Positions 40,262 through 48,345 of a stretch of DNA of 64,000 bases are shown one piece after another; within the stretch, counting starts at the first letter, position 1, and each line of letters begins with the position of its first letter. The stretch is from E44-bin89 sp034409565 (GTDB taxonomy: Bacteria; Chloroflexota; Dehalococcoidia; Dehalococcoidales; RBG-16-60-22). The notes below the pieces were generated by a model. The model was given only the letters and a program-made list of their open reading frames with translations, made no database searches and was not told where the DNA came from. The DNA lies in contig DAOUMS010000008.1 of NCBI GenBank assembly GCA_034409565.1, positions 1 to 64,000 of the forward strand, in the 5' to 3' direction. A program made the translations under genes and the position numbers.

Positions 40262-40560
40262 CTGGCACCTCCTTCCGCTCCAGCGCTGCCCCTGGTGCTC
40301 TCCACATTGTGCACGTGTACATAGTCGCCCACGTTGATGGCCGCGCTGGCCTTGCCGATGACCTCACCGTATTTGATAACCGGGGCACCTTTTCCCATAT
40401 GCGCCAGGCTGAACTTGTGGCCAAAAGGTATCTTCGACGTCAATTTTACGGACATCATTTTACCGCCAGCATCAAGCTCAACGTTACTCCCCGCCTCCAG
40501 GTCAGCCAGAGCCGTGGCCACGTTGTCTTTTTCGTTAAGCACAATCGCTTTCTCTTGCAA
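40258..40560 (-). CDS. UxaA/SuyA-type lyase small subunit (SAF domain), second copy
   Basis: The 100-residue SAF-domain protein reads QEKAIVLNEKDNVATALADLEAG, then IPFGHKFSLAHMGKGAPVIK, YGEVIGKASAAINVGDYVHVHNVES, parallel to the copy at 20652. TTG 40560 is chosen because it aligns with that copy's start; the longer open frame runs back through the Ldh gene. The ribosome site is weak (CAGGT), so translation may be coupled to the Ldh gene 16 bases upstream. It lies between the Ldh-family and large-subunit genes. Confidence 0.82.
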   Translation of the reverse strand: MQEKAIVLNEKDNVATALADLEAGSNVELDAGGKMMSVKLTSKIPFGHKFSLAHMGKGAPVIKYGEVIGKASAAINVGDYVHVHNVESTRGSAGAEGGAR

Positions 40561-40576
40561 CGCCGTGCCTACCTGT

Positions 40577-41692
40577 CTAAGCTGCCTGAAGAGCGGGCGG
40601 CACCTTAACACCGAGCTTCTCGGCAACTTCACGCAGGTTCTGCACGGTGCGCGCCGGCAGCGGAATGCCTTTCCTGGAACGATCCAGATATGTCCGGTAC
40701 TCCGGCTCGCCGGGTACCAGTATCTCATCAAAGCCGTCGGCTCTGGGCAGCGCCTTAATGCCGTCAATCATCTCGTCTATGTCCTTTTTGAATTCCTCCA
40801 CATCGGTGAACTGGCTGATGTCAACAGCGATGAAAACGCTGTTCTGGATATGGGGTATGCGGCTGTGACCGGGGCTGACACTGACCGCCTTATCCTCTTT
40901 CTTCTTCAGAGGCAGTCCGGGCTGGCGACCGAACAGGGCTGGCCCGAGCATCGGGTTGCCCATCATCACGCTGGAGAGGCATTCAAACATCAGGGACAGG
41001 CCGGAGCCTTTAGCCCCGCCAAAGGGGAGCAGGATACTTGCCTCTTTGGGGTCGGTGACGGGTTTACCTTCCTTGTCAATTGCCCAGCCCTGAGGAATCG
41101 GTATTCCTTTATCCAGGGCCAGGGTGATTTTCCCGGCCGCGGCCACGCTGGTGGCCATGTCCAGAATCAAAGGCTGGTGCTGTTTCGCCGGTACCGTTAT
41201 GGCTATGGGGCTGTTATGTATTCCGGCCGCCCTGGCGCCAAACGGTGCCATATTAGGCGGGTTGCACACCCAGATGAGCCCCGCCATGTCCTGCTCCGCC
41301 GCCATCAGCGTGTAGTAGCCCATGGCCCCCTGGTGCGTCGTGTTGCGGATGGCCGCCCAGCAAACCCCCGCTTTCTTTGCCTTTTCTATCGCTTTTTTCA
41401 CGGTGAAGACGGTGACCACCGGCCCGAGAGCACGGTCGGCCTCAACGAAGATGGTCGCCGGTGTCTCCTTCAATACCCGGATTTTGGGCCTGGGGTTCAT
41501 CACCCCCTTCTCCACCCACTCCTTATAAATCGGGATGAGCAGCACGCCATGGGAGTCAACGCCCCTGAGGTTGGCCCATATCAGTTCCGACACCTCGGTC
41601 TCGGCATCTTCAAGCGGCATACCCATCTTGGTGAAGATTTCCCTGGCAAAATCCTTCAAAGGCTCCCGGGCAACTCGCACTTCGTTCGCCAT
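40577..41692 (-). CDS. Ldh/MDH2-family NAD(P)-dependent 2-hydroxyacid dehydrogenase
   Basis: The 371-residue protein belongs to the malate/L-lactate/L-sulfolactate dehydrogenase family: SELIWANLRGVDSHGVLLIP with the catalytic His, WAAIRNTTHQGAMGYYTLMA, NSPIAITVPAK and LPFGGAKGSGLSLMFE. These enzymes have a fold unlike Rossmann dehydrogenases and are stereospecific. It heads an operon with SuyA/SuyB-like genes. In sulfolactate utilisers a family member, ComC, interconverts (R)-sulfolactate and sulfopyruvate, so the pairing suggests that pathway; ureidoglycolate or malate are alternatives. AAGGAGG precedes ATG. Confidence 0.88.
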   Translation of the reverse strand: MANEVRVAREPLKDFAREIFTKMGMPLEDAETEVSELIWANLRGVDSHGVLLIPIYKEWVEKGVMNPRPKIRVLKETPATIFVEADRALGPVVTVFTVKKAIEKAKKAGVCWAAIRNTTHQGAMGYYTLMAAEQDMAGLIWVCNPPNMAPFGARAAGIHNSPIAITVPAKQHQPLILDMATSVAAAGKITLALDKGIPIPQGWAIDKEGKPVTDPKEASILLPFGGAKGSGLSLMFECLSSVMMGNPMLGPALFGRQPGLPLKKKEDKAVSVSPGHSRIPHIQNSVFIAVDISQFTDVEEFKKDIDEMIDGIKALPRADGFDEILVPGEPEYRTYLDRSRKGIPLPARTVQNLREVAEKLGVKVPPALQAA

Positions 41693-41730
41693 ACTACCTC
41701 CTTACGGCTGTTTATAGCATAAACCACCTG

Positions 41731-41759
41731 ATTGTAATGCGCCCGAATACAGTAGTCAA
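41731..41759 (-). promoter_or_regulatory. Promoter of the Ldh-SuyAB-like operon
   Basis: On the minus strand TTGACT (41759-41754) and TACAAT (41736-41731) are 17 bases apart. The leader to ATG 41692 is about 33 bases and contains AAGGAGG. Confidence 0.7.
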
Positions 41760-41766
41760 GCCGCTC

Positions 41767-41796
41767 TGGACAGCTTAAAGCAAATAAAGTTATACT
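41767..41796 (+). promoter_or_regulatory. Promoter of the PH-like membrane protein gene
   Basis: TGGACA (41767-41772) and TATACT (41791-41796) are 18 bases apart, back to back with the Ldh promoter. An AGAGG ribosome site follows before GTG 41815. Confidence 0.6.
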
Positions 41797-41814
41797 GGCC
41801 AGAGGTATTAAAGC

Positions 41815-42279
41815 GTGGGAGCTTACCGGAAAGCATATCTATTACATGAGGATATCCCAGAATACGACACCTGGCTCAAGCTCATTCTGGGCAGTGTACT
41901 GAGCTTTACGCTGCTTCTCGGCGTGTACCTGCTTTACGTGGACAGAACGGGAGCGTATATTGCCTTCGGCGTGACCGTTTTCGATGCTCTTCTTTTCTAC
42001 GCCATCCTGCCCCAGCACTACCAGATATGGACTGACCGGGTGAGAATTGTTCTGGGCCGGCCTTTTGCCGTGAACTTTCCCCTCGCAACCATCAGCGAAG
42101 CGCGACCAGCACCAGGTATAAAAGCCTTCGCCTATCGGGGCCTTCGCTTTGCCACTTCCTCGAAAAGGGTCATTGAAATAGTCCGCCACCGCGGCTGGAA
42201 CTTTGTCATCTCACCCAGCAACCGCGAGCTCTTTCTGGAGCGGCTGGCGGAAGCCCTCCGGGCAGTGGGGGATAACTAG
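41815..42279 (+). CDS. Membrane protein with PH-like C-terminal domain
   Basis: The 154-residue protein has two membrane helices (LILGSVLSFTLLLGVYLLYV and IAFGVTVFDALLFYAIL) followed by a cytoplasmic domain resembling bacterial PH domains: YQIWTDRVRIVLGRPFAVNFPL, then RGLRFATSSKRVIEIVRHRG and FVISPSNRELFLERLAEAL. Such proteins are common and of unknown role. Start GTG with AGAGG upstream. Confidence 0.7.
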   Translation: MGAYRKAYLLHEDIPEYDTWLKLILGSVLSFTLLLGVYLLYVDRTGAYIAFGVTVFDALLFYAILPQHYQIWTDRVRIVLGRPFAVNFPLATISEARPAPGIKAFAYRGLRFATSSKRVIEIVRHRGWNFVISPSNRELFLERLAEALRAVGDN

Positions 42280-42324
42280 TTACCTGCTGCCCAGGTAGTC
42301 CTTCGTTTCCTGGGCCAGCCCGCC

Positions 42325-42353
42325 TTGTATTATAACGTTCAGACGACTATAAT
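42325..42353 (+). promoter_or_regulatory. Promoter of the alpha/beta hydrolase gene
   Basis: TTGTAT (42325-42330) and TATAAT (42348-42353) are 17 bases apart. The leader to ATG 42374 is only about 13 bases and has no ribosome site. Confidence 0.65.
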
Positions 42354-42373
42354 GAAACATCCATAAAAGTGCC

Positions 42374-43150
42374 ATGAACGATACCATTTTTATGATTCAC
42401 GGTATGTGGAGCGGCGGCTGGTACTGGGACAAATACCAGCATTTTTTTGAGGAACGGGGATATCGCTGCCTTGCACCCACACTGCGTTTCCACGACGTGA
42501 ACCCGAAAGAACCACCCCACCCCGAACTCGGCACCACCAGCCTGCTGGACTATGCCGCCGACCTTGAGGACGAGATAAGGAAACTTGACCATCGGCCCAT
42601 TATCATGGGACATTCCATGGGAGGACTGCTGGCCCAGATTCTGGGCAGCCGGGGACTGGCCAGCGCCCTGGTTCTGCTGGCATCGGCACCGCCAAGAGGT
42701 ATTCTGGCACTGAAACCTTCGTCAATCAGGGGGTTCTGGAACTGCCTGACCAAATGGGGCTTCTGGCACAAGCCCTGCCGGCAGACTTTCGATGAAGCTG
42801 TTTACTCAACGATGAACCTGCTCCCCGTCGAGGAGCAAAAAGAAATGTACGACAAGCTGGTCTTTGAGTCCGGACGGACTGCCTTTGAAATCGGCCTCTG
42901 GTTCCTCGACCGCAACCGGGCTTCCGAGGTTGACGCCTCCAGGATTACCTGTCCCGTCCTGGTGATTAGCGGCACCCAGGACCGTATCATGCCGGCATCG
43001 ATAGCGCGAAAAATCGCGCACCGGTATCGGGAGGTTGCCGCCTACCGCGAGTATGCCGACCACGCCCACAAGCTTATCGTGGAACCGGGCTGGCAGGATG
43101 TTGCTGAGGACATTGATGACTGGCTGAAAAAAGCGTTGCCGGAAACCTGA
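42374..43150 (+). CDS. Alpha/beta hydrolase
   Basis: The 258-residue protein has an oxyanion-type HGMWSGGWYWDKYQ near the start, the nucleophile elbow MGHSMGGLLAQ (Ser), the acid in VISGTQDRIMP and the His in YADHAHKLIVEPG. It is a cytoplasmic esterase- or lipase-like enzyme with unknown substrate. The cupin gene follows after 34 bases and may share its transcript. Confidence 0.9.
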   Translation: MNDTIFMIHGMWSGGWYWDKYQHFFEERGYRCLAPTLRFHDVNPKEPPHPELGTTSLLDYAADLEDEIRKLDHRPIIMGHSMGGLLAQILGSRGLASALVLLASAPPRGILALKPSSIRGFWNCLTKWGFWHKPCRQTFDEAVYSTMNLLPVEEQKEMYDKLVFESGRTAFEIGLWFLDRNRASEVDASRITCPVLVISGTQDRIMPASIARKIAHRYREVAAYREYADHAHKLIVEPGWQDVAEDIDDWLKKALPET

Positions 43151-43184
43151 ACTGCGGCAGCATCCGACCAGAAGGGAAAACAGC

Positions 43185-43523
43185 ATGGAGCAAAGTCAGA
43201 GTACCGGGGCACTTACCGGGCGCGTTTTGAAAATGGCCGACCTCGTTGAGTACCAGGAGGGTTCGGTGGTCAGCCGCACCATAATTGACCAGCAAACGGG
43301 TACGTTAACCCTGTTTGCCTTTGCGGCAGGACAGGGACTGAGCGAACATACCGCGCCTTTCGACGCGCTGGTCCACCTGCTTGATGGCGAGGCAGAGATT
43401 ACCATTTCCGGTAAAAGCCATCTCCTGAGAGAAGGCGAAACCATCATCATGCCGGCCAATAAACCGCACGCCCTGAAAGCAATAAAGGGCTTTAAAATGC
43501 TGCTGGTGATGATACGGTCATGA
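43185..43523 (+). CDS. Small cupin-domain protein
   Basis: The 112-residue protein is one cupin barrel: SEHTAPFDALVHLLDGEAEITISG (metal-binding H and E pattern), LREGETIIMPANKPHALKAI with the second-motif His. Only two of the usual three His ligands are evident. It likely binds a metal or small ligand; function unknown. Start ATG, GAAGGGAAA upstream. It lies after the alpha/beta hydrolase gene. Confidence 0.85.
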   Translation: MEQSQSTGALTGRVLKMADLVEYQEGSVVSRTIIDQQTGTLTLFAFAAGQGLSEHTAPFDALVHLLDGEAEITISGKSHLLREGETIIMPANKPHALKAIKGFKMLLVMIRS

Positions 43524-43577
43524 TGCCCGGGATACAGCATGGCCGTCAGGGTACTCTTTGCCCTGGACTACAGAGGG

Positions 43578-45131
43578 CTACCGAGAAGATACGTCGGCTA
43601 AGTAGTCCTCCAGCTTTTTCTTGCCACCGTTATTTGCCGGCCTGTTCCGCAGCGAGCTGGTGAAAAATACCCTTTTGGGCAACTTGTAGTCGGCCATGCG
43701 GCTCTGGCAGAAATTCCGGAGCTCCTGCTCGGTGGCCTCAAACCGACTCTTCAATTTAACCACCGCCCCCACAATCTCGCCACGCAGTCGGTCCGGAATG
43801 CCAACCACGGCCGCCTGGGCCACCTTGTAGTAGCTGCACAGCACCTGTTCAATGTCACCCGGCCAGATATTCTGACCCTTGAGGATAATCATGTCCTTCT
43901 TCATGCCGGTGAGATAAAGATAGCCGTCTTCATCAACATAGCCCATGTCGCCAGTCTGGAGCCAGCCGTTTTTAATCATCTCGGCGGTGTCACGAGGGTT
44001 ATTATAGTATTCCTTCATGAAGGGCCCCCGGACGACTATCTCCCCGCTTTGATTGGGGGGCAGCACCTTACCACGCCCATCTGCCGCCCTTATTTCCCAG
44101 CCGGGCAAGGCCTTTCCCGATGAACCAAGCTTCCTCGGGTCGCCCGGGGGGTGATGGGTAATATGGGACACCGACTCGGTGAGACCCCAGACATCGAGGA
44201 TATCGCCACCATAATGGTGTTTGAACTTCTCTATTATGTCAAGTCTGAGGGTGGCGCCACCGCTGCCCCATAATCGGACCGAACTGGTGTCATACTTTAT
44301 ACCCTCACGCTCGGCGATGTTTATGGCCAGTGCGTAGATATAGGGCACCCCGATGTACATGGTGCCCTTTTCCCGTTCGATGGTTTCCAGAAAGCTGGTT
44401 ATTGACCGGCCCGTACCGGGCACAATGACCACCGTGCTCCCTTTCTGAATAGAGGCCAGTAGCACCGAGGCCAGCCCAAACATGTGGTACATGGGCAGCG
44501 CGAACAGCATCAACCTGTCTTCTTTGGTCTGCTGAAATCCATCACCGGAAACAGCTGCCTCAAAAACCAGGCTCCCCTGGGTAAGCACTGCCCCCCGGGG
44601 CTGGCTCGTCGGCCCGCTGGTGTAAGAAATAATGCCAATGTCATCCGGCGCCAACGCCACATTTACCTTGGCCGCGGAACTTCTGGCCATTATCTCCCCG
44701 TAGCTGGGGAAGCCTCCCTCACATCTACCGTCCAGGTCAATCACGTGCTCGATGGATTCAAACCGGGAAAGTGCCGGCACCACAGGCTGCAGCAGGTCAC
44801 TCTCCGCTACCAGAACTTTAGGCTGACAGTTGCTGAGAACTGATGCCAGCTCATCAACACGGTAACGGACATCCAGCGGTACCGGTATGGCGCCAGCCTT
44901 GATGGTGCCAAAGTAGACGTTTACAAATTCCGGGCTATTGGCCATCAGGGTGGCAACACGATCGCCTTTCCTTACTCCCAGGTTAATGAAGGCATTGGCC
45001 ATCCGGTTGGCGGCTTCGTCCAGCGCCGCATAGGAAACACGGCGCTCGCCGCTGATAATAGCGGTCCGACCGGCAAATTCTGCCGCCGCGACTTCCAGCA
45101 TCTGTTTTAAGTTCGTAACCTGTTTCACCAC
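43578..45131 (-). CDS. Acyl-CoA synthetase (AMP-forming, ANL superfamily)
   Basis: The protein of about 517 residues has the ATP loop IISYTSGPTSQPRG (variant of SGTTGxPKG), DVWGLTESVSHITHHPPG, TGDMGYVDEDGYLYLTGMKKDMI with the ATP Asp, and LKGQNIWPGDIEQVL, ending in PKRVFFTSSLRNRPANNGGKKK, where the catalytic Lys usually lies. It activates a carboxylic acid to its CoA thioester. An open frame continues upstream through the tRNA gene, so the start must be near GTG 45131 or 45128; neither has a ribosome site. It lies 14-17 bases after tRNA-Leu on the same strand. Confidence 0.88.
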   Translation of the reverse strand: MVKQVTNLKQMLEVAAAEFAGRTAIISGERRVSYAALDEAANRMANAFINLGVRKGDRVATLMANSPEFVNVYFGTIKAGAIPVPLDVRYRVDELASVLSNCQPKVLVAESDLLQPVVPALSRFESIEHVIDLDGRCEGGFPSYGEIMARSSAAKVNVALAPDDIGIISYTSGPTSQPRGAVLTQGSLVFEAAVSGDGFQQTKEDRLMLFALPMYHMFGLASVLLASIQKGSTVVIVPGTGRSITSFLETIEREKGTMYIGVPYIYALAINIAEREGIKYDTSSVRLWGSGGATLRLDIIEKFKHHYGGDILDVWGLTESVSHITHHPPGDPRKLGSSGKALPGWEIRAADGRGKVLPPNQSGEIVVRGPFMKEYYNNPRDTAEMIKNGWLQTGDMGYVDEDGYLYLTGMKKDMIILKGQNIWPGDIEQVLCSYYKVAQAAVVGIPDRLRGEIVGAVVKLKSRFEATEQELRNFCQSRMADYKLPKRVFFTSSLRNRPANNGGKKKLEDYLADVSSR

Positions 45132-45145
45132 AATGGGCCTAATAA

Positions 45146-45227
45146 TGGGGAAGGGGGGACTCGAACCCCCACGTCTTGCGACACCAGATCCTAAATCTGG
45201 CCCGTCTGCCAGTTCCGGCACTCCCCC
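45146..45227 (-). tRNA. tRNA-Leu (anticodon UAG)
   Basis: The minus strand from 45227 folds as a class II tRNA. The acceptor GGGGGAG pairs with CTTCCCC with one G-U, the discriminator is A, and the anticodon stem CCAGA/TCTGG encloses TTTAGGA, giving UAG for CUA codons. A variable arm (TGTCGCAAGACG) and the T-arm GGGGG-TTCGAGT-CCCCC are present. The CCA end is not encoded. Length and long variable arm match leucine. Confidence 0.95.
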
Positions 45228-45281
45228 GAGTTGCAGTACGAATGCCGCGCCCTTCTGGGGGAAGGACGACTGTTACGTAAT

Positions 45282-45310
45282 ACTATAGCATTTTGAGCTT
45301 GCCTACTCAA
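45282..45310 (-). promoter_or_regulatory. Promoter of the tRNA-Leu gene
   Basis: On the minus strand TTGAGT (45310-45305) and TATAGT (45287-45282) are 17 bases apart, about 48 bases before the mature tRNA 5' end. Confidence 0.65.
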
Positions 45311-45435
45311 GAAAAGAGCTGTTTTAAAAAATTGCCTGGCGCTTGAATTAAATTCTAATTGAGGTCGCTGCCCCTGTGATGATTGACGCAAATTAGCCTA
45401 TAATATAGGTGAGCGGGGATTACAAGGAGGGAATG

Positions 45436-45750
45436 ATGAAATTTTGGCAGGGAATCATAGCCATCATGGTAATCCTGACGATTATGCCTCTTTCCGCCTG
45501 CGAATACCTTGGCCTGGACAACCGACAGCGAGAATACGAAGAGCAGATGAGGATTTATGAGGAGTACAACAAAAGGATGAAGGAATACCGGGAACAGCAG
45601 GAGGAGTACCAGCGAGAGGTCGTTGAAGCCTACAACGAACAAATGACTGAGGCATATAAAAAATACAGTGAAGGGTTAACTGATTATTACGAAGAGCGCC
45701 AGAAGTCTATAGAAGAGGCCATTATAGGCAGTGCTAACCAGACCGAGTAG
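45436..45750 (+). CDS. Small coiled-coil lipoprotein
   Basis: The 104-residue protein begins with a signal peptide (KFWQGIIAIMVILTIMPLS) and the lipobox LSAC, so the mature protein would be lipid-anchored at its Cys. The rest is a highly charged helix rich in Glu, Tyr and Lys (EEYNKRMKEYREQQEEYQRE), predicted coiled coil. Function unknown. ATG 45436 is seven bases after AAGGAGG; an ATG three bases earlier is the alternative. A TATAAT at 45399-45404 may be the -10. The yggS gene follows after 45 bases. Confidence 0.75.
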   Translation: MKFWQGIIAIMVILTIMPLSACEYLGLDNRQREYEEQMRIYEEYNKRMKEYREQQEEYQREVVEAYNEQMTEAYKKYSEGLTDYYEERQKSIEEAIIGSANQTE

Positions 45751-45795
45751 CCGCCAAGACAGTTAACCATCGGACAGCCCGGGAAGATAATCGTT

Positions 45796-46458
45796 ATGTC
45801 AATCAAACAGAATGTGCAGCAGATATTAAAGGAACTGCCGGAGGGGGTGCAGCTGGTGGTGGCGGCCAAAGCCAGAACTCCGGCCGAAGTCCTGGAGGCG
45901 GTGGAGGCCGGCGTACAGTTCGTTGGTGAAAATTACGTCCAGGAAGCAGAAAGGGCTTACGCCGTCGTCGGCAACCGGGCGAAATGGCATTTCATTGGCC
46001 ACCTGCAGCGCAACAAGGTGAAAAAAGCGGTCAGGCTCTTTGACATGATTGAAACCGTGGACTCGATTGAAATCGCCCGCGAGGTTGACAGGCGGTGCGC
46101 CGAAATCGGCAAGGTCATGCCGGTCCTAATCGAGGTGAATATAGGCAAAGAGCCGCAGAAATCAGGCGTACTTCCGGAAGACACGGAACAACTGTTAAGA
46201 GACATCTCGGTACTGCCCAACGTCAAAGTGATGGGGCTGATGACCATGGGGCCGTTCTCGGAAAACCCGGAAGATTCCCGACCCCACTTTTCGGCCATGA
46301 AAAAACTGTTTGCGCGCCTGAAAGAATCGAACCTGCCCAATGTTGAGATGAAGTATCTATCGATGGGCATGACCGGCTCTTACCGCATTGCCCCCGAGGA
46401 AGATGCCAACATTGTCCGCATAGGCACCAAAATATTTGGGGAAAGGAAATATCCGTGA
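45796..46458 (+). CDS. yggS: PLP homeostasis protein, YggS/PROSC family
   Basis: The 220-residue alanine-racemase-fold protein has the PLP Lys in VVAAKARTPAEVLEA, GENYVQEAERA, WHFIGHLQRNKVKKAV, LIEVNIGKEPQKSGV and LSMGMTGSYRIAPEEDANIVRIG. It binds pyridoxal phosphate and maintains B6 balance rather than catalysing a known reaction. The ribosome site is weak (GGGAAG). It precedes the nusA operon promoter; in many bacteria it neighbours cell-division genes instead. Confidence 0.94.
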   Translation: MSIKQNVQQILKELPEGVQLVVAAKARTPAEVLEAVEAGVQFVGENYVQEAERAYAVVGNRAKWHFIGHLQRNKVKKAVRLFDMIETVDSIEIAREVDRRCAEIGKVMPVLIEVNIGKEPQKSGVLPEDTEQLLRDISVLPNVKVMGLMTMGPFSENPEDSRPHFSAMKKLFARLKESNLPNVEMKYLSMGMTGSYRIAPEEDANIVRIGTKIFGERKYP

Positions 46459-46472
46459 AATGAGACAACGTC

Positions 46473-46501
46473 TTGAATTTTAGCCAAAATAGTGTTATAC
46501 T
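46473..46501 (+). promoter_or_regulatory. Promoter of the nusA-infB operon
   Basis: TTGAAT (46473-46478) and TATACT (46496-46501) are 17 bases apart. The RNA would start near 46508, giving an 85-base leader that contains an intrinsic terminator. Confidence 0.75.
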
Positions 46502-46529
46502 CTATCGGCAAGGCTAGAGTGACTTTATC

Positions 46530-46554
46530 AAGTGGGTTTCATCCCCACTTTTTT
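46530..46554 (+). terminator. Intrinsic terminator in the nusA leader (possible attenuator)
   Basis: AAGTGGG (46530-46536) pairs with CCCACTT (46544-46550) and four more T follow, so the U-run after the stem is six long. It lies between the promoter at 46473-46501 and the nusA start. NusA stimulates termination at weak hairpins, so this can act as a feedback attenuator. It may also simply end yggS transcripts, although the promoter lies before it. Confidence 0.75.
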
Positions 46555-46592
46555 AATTATGGGCAATAATAATATGGAGAGTTAAGTCAGAG

Positions 46593-48029
46593 ATGAAAAG
46601 CGATTTTCTGCTGGCCATAACTCAGCTTGCGGCGGAAAAGAACCTGCCCAGGGAGATAGTCCTGTCTGCCGTAGAGGCAGCGCTGGTCTCCGCCTACCGG
46701 AGGGACAGCTTTGCCCCAAACCAGAACATCTCGGTTAAAATAAATCCCAATAGCGGCCGGGTTGAAGTGTGGGCAGAAAAAACAGTGGTGGAAAGGCCAG
46801 CCGACACGCGGCTTGAAGTCGGGCTGGAAGAGGCGCGCAAGTTCAAATCAGATGCCGAGCTGGGCGACATTCTCATGGTGGAGTCCACGCCGTACAACGC
46901 GGGCCGCATCGCTGCCCAGACGGCAAAACAGGTCATCCTCCAGCGCCTCCATGAGGCCGAACACAGCGCTATACTGGAAGAGTACGCCGAAAAAGAGGAC
47001 GAGGTCGTCACTGGAGTGGTACAGCACATTGAGCCCGGTCAGATTAACATTGACCTGGGGAGAACCGAGGCCATACTGCCCGCCCCGGAACAGATGCGGA
47101 CGGAAAGGTATCGAGTTGGCCAGCGCCTGAAAGTTTGCATTATTCAGGTCCTGAAGACCACCCGGGGGCCGAAGGTGGTTGTGTCACGTTCTCACCCGGA
47201 CCTGCTCCGCCGCCTCCTGGAGCTGGAAGTGCCGGAGGTCTATAACGGTTCCGTAGAGATAAAGTCCATCGCCCGCGAAGCTGGATTCCGGAGCAAGGTA
47301 GCCGTGGCGGCGCGCCAGGAAGGCATTGACCCGGTGGGCTGCTGCGTTGGCCTGCGGGGCATCAGAATACAGAACATCGTCAATGAGCTGAACGGCGAGA
47401 AGATAGACGTTATTCAGTGGAGCCCCGATGTCACGGCATTCATTACCAATGCCCTGAGTCCGGCCCAGATTGTCCATGTTGAGCTGAATGAAGAGGAAAG
47501 GATTGCCACCGTGGTGGTCCCGGACAAGCAGCTCTCCCTGGCCATCGGCAAGGAAGGACAGAATGCCAGACTGGCGGCCAAGCTGACTGGCTGGCGAATT
47601 GACATCAAGAGCAGCTCCACTGCCGAGGCAGAAAAAGCGGCGGCCAAGCCGGCACCTGAAGTTGCAGAAAAAGCAGAAGAGATTATAACTGAGGCAGAAC
47701 CACTGGCGGAAGTGCCGGAAATACTGGAACCGGCGCCAGTGGCCGCGGAACCGGCCGAGGGGGCAACCACGGAACCAGCGGCACCACTGCCATCGGCGGA
47801 AGAGGTATTCGCCGAGCCGCCGGCCTTTTTTGAACCCAAGGTGACAGAAGAGAAATCAGAGCTCAGATTCGCCGAGGATATTCTGGGGCCAAGGCCGGAT
47901 AAACCGGTAGACAAGGCCAAGAAAAAGAAAAAGAAAGGGGCTTACGCCAAAGAAGGCGCCGAAGACGGCATCAGGATAAAGAAACGAAGGCGAGACGCTG
48001 ATTTATTAGTTGAAGATGAAGAGTTCTAG
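46593..48029 (+). CDS. nusA: Transcription termination/antitermination protein NusA
   Basis: The 478-residue protein has the N-terminal RNA-polymerase-binding domain (residues 1-130), an S1 domain (VTGVVQHIEPGQINIDLGR), and two KH domains (GCCVGLRGIRIQNIVNELNG, then LAIGKEGQNARLAAKLTGW). The last 130 residues are an acidic Ala/Glu/Pro-rich tail ending in a Lys/Arg cluster, where other NusA proteins have AR repeats or nothing. It binds elongating polymerase and modulates pausing and termination. First gene of the operon nusA-rnpM-infB-rbfA; rimP, its common upstream partner, is absent here. GGAGAG precedes ATG. Confidence 0.97.
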   Translation: MKSDFLLAITQLAAEKNLPREIVLSAVEAALVSAYRRDSFAPNQNISVKINPNSGRVEVWAEKTVVERPADTRLEVGLEEARKFKSDAELGDILMVESTPYNAGRIAAQTAKQVILQRLHEAEHSAILEEYAEKEDEVVTGVVQHIEPGQINIDLGRTEAILPAPEQMRTERYRVGQRLKVCIIQVLKTTRGPKVVVSRSHPDLLRRLLELEVPEVYNGSVEIKSIAREAGFRSKVAVAARQEGIDPVGCCVGLRGIRIQNIVNELNGEKIDVIQWSPDVTAFITNALSPAQIVHVELNEEERIATVVVPDKQLSLAIGKEGQNARLAAKLTGWRIDIKSSSTAEAEKAAAKPAPEVAEKAEEIITEAEPLAEVPEILEPAPVAAEPAEGATTEPAAPLPSAEEVFAEPPAFFEPKVTEEKSELRFAEDILGPRPDKPVDKAKKKKKKGAYAKEGAEDGIRIKKRRRDADLLVEDEEF

Positions 48030-48345
48030 TGACTACCCTATTCGCACCAGACATGTACCACAGCGGACATGCCTTGGCTGTCGGCAGGTGAGGGCAAAGC
48101 GCGAGCTGATTCGAATTGTGAATACACCGGCCAGCAATATAGAGGTCGATACTACCGGCAGAAAAGCCGGACGCGGCACCTATCTCTGCCCGACCCTGGA
48201 ATGCTGGGAGATGGGGCTGAAAGACAATCGTCTGGGCTACGCGCTGCGTACCAGTCTCAGCCAGGACAGCCGACAGCAGCTGATGAAATACGCTGAAGAA
48301 CACCTGAAAGGAGCAACCAGTGGCCCGGGTGAAAAAACCGGATAA
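48016..48345 (+). CDS. rnpM: RNase P modulator RnpM (YlxR family)
   Basis: The 109-residue protein has the YlxR core RTCLGCRQVRAKRELIRIV followed by GRKAGRGTYLCPTLECW and a C-terminal LRTSLSQDS. YlxR/RnpM binds the RNase P RNA and lowers its activity (established in Bacillus). The gene overlaps nusA by 14 bases when started at ATG 48016 and overlaps infB by 26 bases, so translation of the three is coupled. The C-terminal extension is longer than in most homologues. Confidence 0.93.
   Translation: MKSSSDYPIRTRHVPQRTCLGCRQVRAKRELIRIVNTPASNIEVDTTGRKAGRGTYLCPTLECWEMGLKDNRLGYALRTSLSQDSRQQLMKYAEEHLKGATSGPGEKTG

Noticed and set aside
40561..40767. Upstream extension of the second SAF subunit
   Set aside because: It overlaps the Ldh-family gene in another frame and has no counterpart in the paralog.
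45132..45221. N-terminal extension of the acyl-CoA synthetase
   Set aside because: The extra codons are the tRNA-Leu gene read as protein.
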